DNA of 10,881 bases, taken from Eimeria necatrix. Taxonomy: Eukaryota; Apicomplexa; Conoidasida; Eucoccidiorida; Eimeriidae. The stretch covers positions 23,076 through 33,956 of the forward strand of contig NW_013655350.1 of assembly GCF_000499385.1 (NCBI RefSeq), read 5' to 3'. Below are positions 1 through 10,414 of this stretch, piece after piece; position 1 is the stretch's first letter, and each line of letters opens with the position of its first letter. Both the position numbers and the translations under genes were made by a program. The notes under the pieces are model-generated. The model saw only the letters and a list, made by a program, of their open reading frames with translations. It was not told where the DNA came from and did not search any database.

Positions 1-230
1 TAGTCAATGGCATGCTGGGCTATTTGATGGCTAGCTGGGTAGCTAGCTGGGGCAGCTAGCTGGGCCATTTGATGATGGCTAGCTGGGCTACTTGATGGCT
101 AGCTGGGCTATTTGACAGCTAGCTGGCTGGCTAGCTGGGATCCTGGACAGCTAGCTGGCTGGCTAGCTGGGCCATTTGATAGCTAGCTGGGCCATTTGGT
201 GGCTAGCTGGGGTGGCTAGCTCCCTGGGAC
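1..230. repeat. GCTAGC minisatellite
   Basis: About a dozen copies of an approximately 18-22 bp unit, gctagctgggccatttgat, with variants ctatttgat and catttggt. Each unit carries the palindrome gctagc. No coding frame is suggested. It abuts TTTAGGG heptads at 234-266. Confidence 0.85.
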
Positions 231-299
231 ACTAGGGTTTAGGGTTTAGGGTTTAGGGTTTAGGGTGTGCCTATTAAGGGTTTAGGGTTTAGGGTTTAC

Positions 300-344
300 G
301 GATTTTCCGAGGGAGTTCGCTCGAGGCCAGCGCGGGCCTCGGGT
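300..344 (-). CDS. Exon 16 (45 nt): module 11 fragment
   Basis: Acceptor AAAGAGCCAG; donor ATCC|GTAAACCC. Two bases in, one out. It reads PRPALASSELPRKI. Joined to the previous exon it gives ISVFDRHGEDPRPALASSEL, matching 'LxPLxGDPDLYVSxELP' as in module 4. The gene must continue left of this point, but nothing recognisable follows before the window edge. Confidence 0.5.
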
Positions 345-810
345 CTGGCTCTTTAGGGTTTAGGGTTTAGGGTTTAGGGTTTAGGGTTTACCTTCGCCGT
401 GTCGATCGAAGACGGAAATCAACAACTGGCACCTGTCAATGAACTGCAAAGACCCTTCCGAAGCCCTAAACCCTAAATTAGGGTTTCCACCTTCCCACAG
501 GCTTCTGGGGTTGCATGCAGTTTCGTAGTCGAGCCCTGTGGGGCCCCAGCCGTGCCCTGCGCGCAAACCCTAAACCCTAAACCCTAAACCCTAAACCCTA
601 AACCCTAAACCCTAAACCCTAAACCCTCGCGGACCGAGCCTGAGGAAGAGGGTGTTGGGGTCTTCGGGCGAGGGTTTGAAGACGAAGAAGTTTTTTTCTG
701 CTGCTGTTCCTCGAGGGTTTTGAAAAGGAGGAAAAGTTTTAGGGTTTATTCTTTGCGCAAAAGCATCAACAGAGTGTCTCAAAGCAGTGACTTTCACCAC
801 CACCATGTCC

Positions 811-851
<41 letters not shown>

Positions 852-1095
852 TGCTGCTGCGGCCTGCAGCGCGGGCGCTGCAGCAGCAGCAGCAGCAGCA
901 GCAGCAGCGCCCCGAGTGTACGTCCACAGGAAGTGCTGCCCCACACCCCCCCGAATCCGCCCCAACTGTGGGGCCCCACTTTTCAAAACTTTAACTGCTG
1001 CTGCTTCTTCTTCAGAAGACACAATTGTTGCTGTCAGTTCAAAACCACAAACAGCTCCTTCTTCCATTCCCGGGTCCCCCACCTGCGCAAACGCA

Positions 1096-1141
<46 letters not shown>

Positions 1142-1867
1142 AGCAGCAGCGCGCGAACGCGGGCGCTTGCGCCGTTTTGCGGTTTTTATTTGTTCATAGC
1201 GGCTTATTAAATATGCATTAAATAAACCATTTAATTACTGGATATTTATTCTAGTAAAAAACATGCTGCTGCAGCAGCAGCAGCACTGCAGCAGCAGCAG
1301 CACTGCAGCAGCAGCAGCAGCAGCAGCAGCAGCACTGCAGCAGCAGCAGCAGCAGCAGCACTGCAGCATCAGCAGCAGCACTGCAGCATCAGCATCAGCA
1401 TCAGCAGCAGCACAGCAGCAGCAGCAGCAGCACAGCAGCAGCAGCAGCACAGCAGCGCTGCTGCAGCAGCAGCAGCAGCAGCGGTGGCTGACCACGAAGA
1501 CGAAGCTGCCTGGGGTCCAGGGCCTGTCGGCCTTGCGGATGCGGATGCGTTTGTTGTTGGGACTTTTCCAAGTTTTTGCAAATCCATCTGGCCAAGAAAT
1601 GGTCAAAAAGGGGCTGCATGCAGCAGCAAAGTCGAAGGCGAGCAGCAGCAGCGCGTGGGGGTCGTTTGCTGCAGTCTCGGGGTGTACGTACAGCTCGAAG
1701 AACTGCAGCAGCCGCCCCAGCAGCCCCCGCTGCGGGGCCCCCGAAGCAGCAGCAGCAGCAGCAGCAGCACCCCAGGGGCCCCCCTGCAGCAGCAGCAAAG
1801 CGGGGCCCCCGGACACAGAACTCACTTCCACCCGCAGCACGCACTGCGAACCCGACACGCCCTTCCC

Positions 1868-1917
<50 letters not shown>

Positions 1918-2030
1918 TTTCCGCGGACCCTCCTGCTGCTGCTGCTGCTGCTGCTGGTCTTTCCGCGGACCCTCCTGCTGCTGCTGCTGCTGCTGCTGGT
2001 TCCGCTCCCTTAGCCTCCTCCTCCTCCTCC

Positions 2031-2077
<47 letters not shown>

Positions 2078-3264
2078 AGCTGGTGTGGGGAAGGTGCAGC
2101 CGATCTCGCTGCTGCGGAGGGCCAGCTGCGTGCGCTGTACGTACACCTCAGGCTGCAGCAAACCCTCAGTCCACCAATTTGCTGCTCCTTCTTTCAAAAG
2201 ATTTTCTTTTTGCAACTCCGAGAACTTCTGCAGCGCCACGAACATGTCCGCCCCAGACTCCACGTTCACTGACGCAACACTTACCCTAAACCCTAAACCC
2301 TAAACCCTAAACCCTAAACCCTAAACCCTACACCCTAAACCCTAAACCCTAAACCCTAAACCCTCAACCCTAAACCCTAAAGCCTGCACCTCGCCCTGAA
2401 CCCTACACCCTAAACCCTAAACCCTCAACCCTCAACCCTCAACCCTCAACCTCGCCCTAAACCCTAAACCCTAAACCCTAAACCCTAAACCCTAAAGCCT
2501 AAAGCCTGAAGCCTAAAGCGTGGGGCGCAAAGGATGGGTAGGAGCGCTCTCGAGGGCTGGCGAGTTGAAAGGGGGCCGCAACTCGAAGCCCTAAACCCTA
2601 AACCCTAAACCCTAAACCCTAAACCCTTGGCCAGCAGCTTGGCCCTTTTAGGAAGCTCAGCGCAAGCAAAGCACCCCCTAAACCCTAAACCCTAAACCCT
2701 AAACCCTAGACCCTAAACCCGCAGTCCACTCCCCGATTTGGTTCTTGCTGCGTACAGAGCCCAGCACACCCAAAACACCTCCGGAAGGCCCCTAGACCCT
2801 AAACCCTAAACCCTAAACCCTAAACCCTAAACCCTAAACCCTAAACCCTCACGCGTGAGTCTGTAGTCGTAGTCCGGGTTGAGGTCAGTGAAGAGGAAAG
2901 TGGCGGGGACTCGAGGGTTTAGGGTTTGGGCCACGGGGTGGTTTAGCGCGAGGAAGGAGGGTTTGAGGGTTTGGAGGGAGAGGGTCAGCGCGAAAGGGTT
3001 TGCTGCTGCTGCTGCTGCTGCTGCTGCTGTCAGCAGCACGTAGAAGACGCAGCTGCCCTGCACCGCCACTGTGCTGCTGCTGCAGCGCCGGCGGAAGCGC
3101 GGGTGGCTGTGCAGCAGCAGCAGCAAATCATTTCCTCTGTCGTTGGAATAAAATAAAAATGAAGAATTTATTTCCGGATTTATTTCTCGAGAAGTTCCCA
3201 AGTAAATGTCCACGTCCCCCACGCCTTCAGCTGTACGTACACCCCACGCCCCGCACCGCCCCGT

Positions 3265-3300
<36 letters not shown>

Positions 3301-3854
3301 CAGCAGCAGCAGCAGCAGGGACGCCACAGCTACTGCGGCAGCAGCAGCAGGGAAACGCCAGCAGCAGCACGGGCAGTGATAGGCGCAGCAAGTGCAGCAG
3401 CAGCAGCACGGAAAACGTCAGCAGCAGCAACTGCAGCAGCTGCAGCAGCTGCAGCAGCAACGGCTGCGGCAGGCGCTGCGGCTAGAAGTCAGCAAGGCCC
3501 CAGCAGCAGCAACAGCAGCAGCAACAGCAAAAAGAAACTGCAGCAGCAACAGCAGCAAGAGCAGCAGCACCCTTCCCTCATCTGCAGTATTACCATCATC
3601 AGCTGCAGCAAAATCATTTTCAGCAGCAGCAACAGCAGCAACTGCAGCATCCTCAGCAGCAGCAACAGCAGCAGCAGCAACAGCAGCAGCAGCACCAGCA
3701 GCAGCATCACCAGAAGCAGCATCACCAGCAGCAGCAGCAGCACTATCACCAGCAGCAGCAGCAGCATTGTCCCCAACAGCAGCAGCACTATAACCAGCAG
3801 CAGCAGCGTCACCACCAGCACCAGCAGCATTATCACCAGCAGCAACAGCATTAT

Positions 3855-3886
<32 letters not shown>

Positions 3887-3911
3887 TTATCACCAGCAGC
3901 AACAGCATTAT

Positions 3912-3953
<42 letters not shown>

Positions 3954-4036
3954 TATCACCTGCAGCAACAGCATTATCAGCAGCAACAGCAGCAGCAGCA
4001 GCAGCATTATCACCTGCAGCAACAGCATTATCAGCA

Positions 4037-4077
<41 letters not shown>

Positions 4078-4238
4078 TTACTGTCGAGGTAAAGAAGAAC
4101 ATCTTTGTCAGGGTCTGTGAGAGTAAAAACGAAAACCCTTTCTTCATCTTTTTTCAAAACTCCTTTTGCTGTTTCTCCAACAGCAATTGGAATTGCACTT
4201 TTCAAAAAGCTGCACATCAAAGTAAACGTGTCTTCCTG

Positions 4239-4277
<39 letters not shown>

Positions 4278-4403
4278 GGCTGCTGCTGCTGCTGCTGCTG
4301 GGGCTGCTGCTGCTGGGGCTGCTGCTGCTGCTGCTGCTGCTGCTGCGGGAGACGCGGTTCCGGCGGCAGGCGCCTCTTCCCCGTCTGCTGCTGCTGCTGG
4401 CCC

Positions 4404-4451
<48 letters not shown>

Positions 4452-6062
4452 GGTTTCTGCTGCATTGTAAGCCTCAGCCACAATCACGTAAGCCGCCTGT
4501 AAACCCTCGCGAGGGTTTGCTGCTGGCAGCAAATCGATGCTGCTGACTGAGGGCACCAAACCCTCGCGGACCTCCGGCCAAAATATTGCGTCTGCCACAA
4601 ACCCTAAACCCTAAACCCTAAACCCTAAACCCTAAACCCTAAACCCTAAACCCTAGGCCTTTCAGCAACTGAAATGGGCGCCGCAAATCACCCCAAGCTA
4701 CGTCATCAAACAAACCCAAAACCCTAAACCCTAAACCCTAGGCCCCAAACCCTAAACCCCACAAGTCCCAAACCCTAAACCCTACAAGTCCCAAACCCTG
4801 AACCCCGGCCCCCCACCCCTCACCCCGCAACCCCCAAACCCTAAACCCTAAACCCTAAACCCTCACCGGGGTCCTCGGGGAGGGGCAGTCTGTAATCTTT
4901 TTCTGAAAAAGCTCTAAAACCCTCGGGAGGTTCTAAACCCTCGAAAAAAAAAGAGTTTGCAAAAAGCCGAACTCGAGAAGCCCCAAAACCACTGGCTTGG
5001 CAGCGAGCCGCAGACTCAAACCCTAGGTCGCCCGCTGAACGCACAAGGGTTTAGGGTTTAGGGTTTAGGGTTTAGGGTTTAGGGTTTGGGGTTTGGGGAG
5101 GGCAAGGGTTTACCCAAATCCCCGGGTCTGTCGTCTGAGTTTGGGATCCAGCGGGCGACTTGCGTGTTCCCAAATCCCAAATCCCAAATCCCAAATCCCA
5201 AATCCCAAACCACAAATCCCTTTGGGGTTTGGGGAGAGCAAGGGTTTAGGGGCCCAGACAGCAGACTCAAACCCTAGGTCGCCCGCTGAACGCACAAGGG
5301 TTTAGGGTTTAGGGTTTAGACTTCAGGGTTTAAAAGGGTTTTAGGGCTTGCGAAAGTTAAGGGTTTTCGAGGGTTTAGCGTTTGCTACGTCTTGGGGTTT
5401 GCTAGGGTTTAGGGTTTGCTAGGGTTTACGGCTTGCTAGGGTTTACGGCTTGCTAGGGTTTAGGGTTTGCAAGGGTTTAGGGTTTGCAAGGGTTTAGGGT
5501 TTGCGAAATCTGCTCTCAGCTATCCCCCAAACCCTAATCACTTTCTAAACCCTAGCCCCAAACCCTCGCCAAACCCTAGCCCCCACCAAACCCTAAACCC
5601 TCGTTAAACCCCAAACCCTCTGCAAACCCTAAACCCTCTGCAAACCCCAACCCCCTGCAAGCCCCAAACCCTCGTTAAACCCTAAACCCTCGTAAAACCC
5701 TAAACCCTCGCCAAACCCTAAACCCTCGCGGCAGCGCACCTGTCTGGAGAGTGAAGTCGAGGGGGAAAATGAAAACCCTTCTGTGGCGAGGGTTTCGAGG
5801 GTTTGGAGAAAGAGAAAAAGCCACTGGAGTTCCTTCGGCGAGGTGGAGGGTTTGCTGCTGCAGGGTTTGGAAGCTGGGGTGTACGTACACCTCAACGCCC
5901 GCGGGGCCCCGCGGCCCCACACTCGCCAGAAGTTGAATTTTCACTTTTTTCTTTTTGCTTTTTGTGTTTATTAAAATCTGCCAAAGTCCCTCACTTTCCT
6001 CGAGAGGAACTTCCAGTTTGTTTTCGAATTCTCCCCCCAATTCGCCTTCAAAGTCCCCCGCT

Positions 6063-6104
<42 letters not shown>

Positions 6105-6456
6105 GCCGCTGCTGCTGCGAGGGGCCCCATCTGCAGCAAGTTGCTGCTGAGAGCTGCTGCTGCTGCTGCTGCTGCTGCTGAAGCAGCAAAATCTTTTTTT
6201 AAATAAACAACAAAAGTAATTCCATTTCGCAAAGACACAGAAGACAGCCGCACATCTGCTGCACCCACTCGCCGAACTGCTGCTGCGAAGCTGCAAAGAC
6301 AAAACTCCAAATCTTTTTAAACTTTTTATTTTATTTTATTTTATTTATTTATTTTATTTTAATTTATTTTAAAACTTTTGTTTATTTTATTTCTCCAGTT
6401 CCGCCAAGTGCCTCAGCTCAAGCTGCTGTCCTTCTAACCACTGTCTGCAAGCAAGT

Positions 6457-6500
<44 letters not shown>

Positions 6501-6603
6501 GCAGAACTAGCAGCAGCAACGGAAGAAAAGGAGAAAAAGCCGGCAGCAGCAGCAGCCGCAGGACTTACCGCAGCAGCGCAAGATCCAGAAGCGGCACAAA
6601 ACT

Positions 6604-6638
<35 letters not shown>

Positions 6639-6666
6639 AACTAGCAGCAGCAGCAGCAGCAAAACT

Positions 6667-6705
<39 letters not shown>

Positions 6706-6864
6706 CTGACAGGCTGGAGCTGGCCTCTGGAGTCTTGAAGCGAAGAGCATAAAAGAAAGAAGGAAGAGGAGACAAAAGAGGCAGCAGCAATTCAGAAGCT
6801 TCGCTGCTGCTGCGGCGGACACACAGCGAGCCTGCAGGCGCGGGGCCAGGGGGCGGCAGCTCCT

Positions 6865-6909
<45 letters not shown>

Positions 6910-7139
6910 TGAGGGGCCGCGGCAGCAGCAGCACAAGGAGCAGCAGAGGGGGAGGAGCGAGCAGCGCAGCAGCAGAGTAAGTAGCGGAGGAACGAGAAGC
7001 AGCAGCAGCAGCAGCAGCACGAAGAGCAGCAGCAGCGGCAGCAGCAGAACAAAATGCAGCAGCAGCACATAAGAAGCAGCAACAGCAGCAGAACACGGAG
7101 CTGCTGCAGCAGCAAAACAGCGAGCAGCGGCCGCAGGCT

Positions 7140-7181
<42 letters not shown>

Positions 7182-7583
7182 AGAGAGCGCGCAGCAGGGA
7201 GCGCTGCTGCAGAGCAGCAAAAGGGGTCAAAAGCAGCAGCAAAACAAACAGAATAAAAAGAATAAAATGAATAAAATTAATTTAAATTAATTAAATAAAT
7301 TAAAGTAATTAAATTAATTAAAAGTACCTTGCAAAAAGCCAAAGGAGTGGCAGCGGGCTGGCAAGGAAAAAGACAAACCTCCTCGGGGAGGGGCCCCTGC
7401 TGTCTGTACAGCTGAACCAACAGGGGGGCCCCATCTGCTGCTGTCTGTACAGCTGCTGCTTCGTAAGGACAAGACTTGGCGAAAGGCAGCAGATTGAAGA
7501 AGCTGAGGCGCTGCTGCTGCAGCAGCTGGAAGTGGCGGGGGTCTTGTTTGCTGCTGCTGCTGCTCACGCTCAGCCGCACCAGC

Positions 7584-7615
<32 letters not shown>

Positions 7616-7986
7616 TCGAGCAAAAGGGGTCAAAAGCAGCAGCAAAACAAACAGAATAAAAAGAATAAAATGAATAAAATTAATTTAAATTAATTAAATA
7701 AATTAAAGTAATTAAATTAATTAAAAGTACCTTGCAAAAAGCCAAAGGAGTGGCAGCGGGCTGGCAAGGAAAAAGACAAACCTCCTCGGGGAGGGGCCCC
7801 TGCTGTCTGTACAGCTGAACCAACAGGGGGGCCCCATCTGCTGCTGTCTGTACAGCTGCTGCTTCGTAAGGACAAGACTTGGCGAAAGGCAGCAGATTGA
7901 AGAAGCTGAGGCGCTGCTGCTGCAGCAGCTGGAAGTGGCGGGGGTCTTGTTTGCTGCTGCTGCTGCTCACGCTCAGCCGCACCAGC

Positions 7987-8028
<42 letters not shown>

Positions 8029-8149
8029 CACACGAACCGCCCGTAGGGAGCCACGCGCCGCCGCGGGTCACTGCCCACCCGCAGCGCAACAAGGCCGCTG
8101 CTGTCAGCTTCCTGCGACCGCCAGCACAGCGGCTGCTCCTTCGAAGACT

Positions 8150-8208
<59 letters not shown>

Positions 8209-10358
8209 GGTGGCAGCAGCGGCGGGTGGGGAGGCGGCGGCGAGGAGCCGGCAGCGCCAGCAGCGGCGCCGGCATCGCAGCAGCAGCAGCAGTCGCAGCA
8301 GCAGCAGCAGCAGCAGCAACTGCAGCAGGGGCAGCAGCAGCAGCAGCAGCAGCAGTGGCAGCAGCAGCAGCAGCAGCAGCAGCAGTGGCAGCAGCAGCAG
8401 CCTCGAGAGCTACAGCAGCGGCCCGAAAGCCCCCACCCTCCCCGTAAACCCTAAACCCCGCCCCCTAAACCCTAAACCCTAAACCCTAAACCCTAAACCC
8501 TAAACCCTACGAGAGCGGGGTTGGGGTGCATTTCGTTGTCGGCGTGGCAGCAGGCAATGGCAGGGGGAGGCCCGTCAATAGCAGCAGCAGCAACAAGAAA
8601 AGGAATAAATTCATTTGCTGCTGCTGCTGCTGCTGCTGCTCGCTGCTGCTGCAGCAGCTGCGGCAGGCAAAGTTCTTTGGGGTCAAAAGGCCCTTCGGGC
8701 AACTCAAACACAAACCGCCGCGTGCTGTCTGCAGCAGCAAACACAAACCCTAAACCCTAAACCCTAAACCCTAAACCCTAAACCCTAAACCCTAAATCCT
8801 AACCCCAAGCCCTACGAGCTAAACCCTAAACTTCAAACCCTAAACCCCAAACCCTAAACCCCAAACCCCAACCCTAGGCACTAAACCTAAAACCCTCAAC
8901 CCTAAACCCTAAACCCTAAACCCTAAACCCTTAACCCTAAACCCTAGGAAAGCGCAAGACGAGGAGTGCTTGCGAATGTTCTAGTCCGACGCAGCAGTGG
9001 CTTCCGAATGCCCGCCCCTCTAGGGTTTAGGGTTTAGGGTTTAGGGTTTAGGGTTTAGGGTTTACTGGCTGGGAGAATGAAGTCTATAGGCTCCTCCAGG
9101 GTCAAAGGCGTGAGGGCCCCGGGGGCCCCCAAGTTAAGGACAAACTTTCTGCTGCTGCTGCTGCTGCTGCTCCTGCTGCTGCTGCTGTGCCGCAGCAGCA
9201 GCACAATGTGCAGCACGGAGTTGTCTCCTGAAAATTGAAAAAAAAAAAAAGAAATTCAAATAAATAAATGCCACTTTTGAATGACAAAAAGCAAAAATTA
9301 AAACAAATTTAATCAATTAAATATTTCCCAAAATAAACCAACAAAAGAAGAAGCAGCGCAGCACCAAAAGTGCCCTCAGGGGGCCCCCAGGGGGCCCCCA
9401 GGGGGCCCCCAGGGGCCCCCGGGGGCCCCCAGTGGGGCCCCTAAGGGCCCCCAGGGGCCCCCGGGGGGCCCCCTGGGGGCCCCTAGTGGGGCCCCTAGGG
9501 GCCCCCAGGGGCCCCCCGGGGGCCCCTGGGGGCCCCTGGGAGGAGCGGGAGTTGTTGAAGGAGGAAAAAGAGAAAGAGAGGAAAAAGGACTTCAAAAGGA
9601 GTTTTAAAACTTCAATAAAATCAAAAAAGAAGAAAAGAAAATAAAAAATTAAACAAAAATTAAAACTCACGAGCTCTTGTCGACACATAATGCGTCCCCA
9701 ATGCATAGCCCTGGGTACGAATTGTTTCGCAGCTTTGGGGGCCCCCGGGGGGCCCCCCTGGGGGGCCCCCGGGGGCTGGGGGGCCCCCCTGGGGGCCCCC
9801 GGGGGGCCCCTCTGTGGGGCTGTGGGGCCAGCAATCCCAAGAGATTAATAATTCGAAAGGAGAGGCCTCTTGTGTGTTTTCTTGAGTTTGGGGAGGGTCT
9901 TCACTGAGGGTCTGCGTCGCAAACCCTAAACCCTAAACCCTAAACCCTAAACCCTCGTAAACCCTCGCAAGCAGTGGGGGGCGGGGGACTCCTCAAAACC
10001 CTCCTAAACCCTCGTGTCTCCTGGTGAACCCTCCTCAGTCTTTTAAACCCTCGTAAACCCTCATAAACCCCGCTAAACCCTAATGCGACCCTGTGCACCC
10101 CATTAAACCCCAAACCCTAAACCCTAAACCCTAAACCCTAAACCCTAAACCCTGAACCCTCGTAAACCCTCGCAAGCAGTGGCTGGCGCAGTGGGCCCCT
10201 CTAGCGTGCAGCGTCAGCGTTTAGGGTCTAGAGCCTGGGGTTTAGGGTTTAGGGTTTAGGGTTTAGGGTTTACGATGTGGAGGATGTCGTCTGCTGCAGG
10301 CTGCAGCCCCCTAAAACACCCTTTTTCTTTGCTGCAGTGGAAAAAGAAATAATTAACT

Positions 10359-10414
<56 letters not shown>

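Noticed and set aside
1484..2272. Long plus-strand open frames opposite exon 2268-1493
   Set aside because: They read long Cys or Ser runs with no module pattern, while the minus frame carries modules 8 and 9 and joins its neighbours in phase.
2284..2500. True telomere or chromosome end
   Set aside because: Arrays are short, interspersed, mixed in orientation and flanked by coding exons.
2515..2591. Minus frame reading APFQLASPRERSYPSF
   Set aside because: Tempting module start, but a stop comes before any GT donor and the phase does not link onward.
2625..2791. Two small candidate minus exons (2791-2719 and 2677-2625)
   Set aside because: They can be spliced in frame, but direct splicing 2853 to 2268 gives a complete module 8, so they are not needed.
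3829..4050. CRISPR-like repeat spacing
   Set aside because: Spacers are themselves CAG repeats of variable length; this is a compound satellite.
3376..4092. Plus-strand Ser/Ile/Thr-rich or Ala/Gln-rich open frames
   Set aside because: Pure translation of CAG, CAA and ATCACC repeats; the region behaves as an intron on the minus strand.
5079..5305. Open frames on both strands over the AAATCCC and TTTAGGG block
   Set aside because: Periodic heptad translation only, with no supporting splice sites.
6318..6397. Plus-strand intron acceptor (T-rich tract then ttctccag)
   Set aside because: No plus-strand coding sequence follows; the tract is better read as the inside of a minus-strand intron.
6909..7206. 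Candidate Ala-rich minus exon starting at 7206
   Set aside because: Phase fits on entry but no convincing donor leads to exon 6862-6711, and the direct splice 7731 to 6862 gives a complete module 4.
9317..9706. Collagen-like Gly-Pro open frames on both strands
   Set aside because: Caused by the self-complementary GGGGCCCC satellite; flanking exons join in phase without them.
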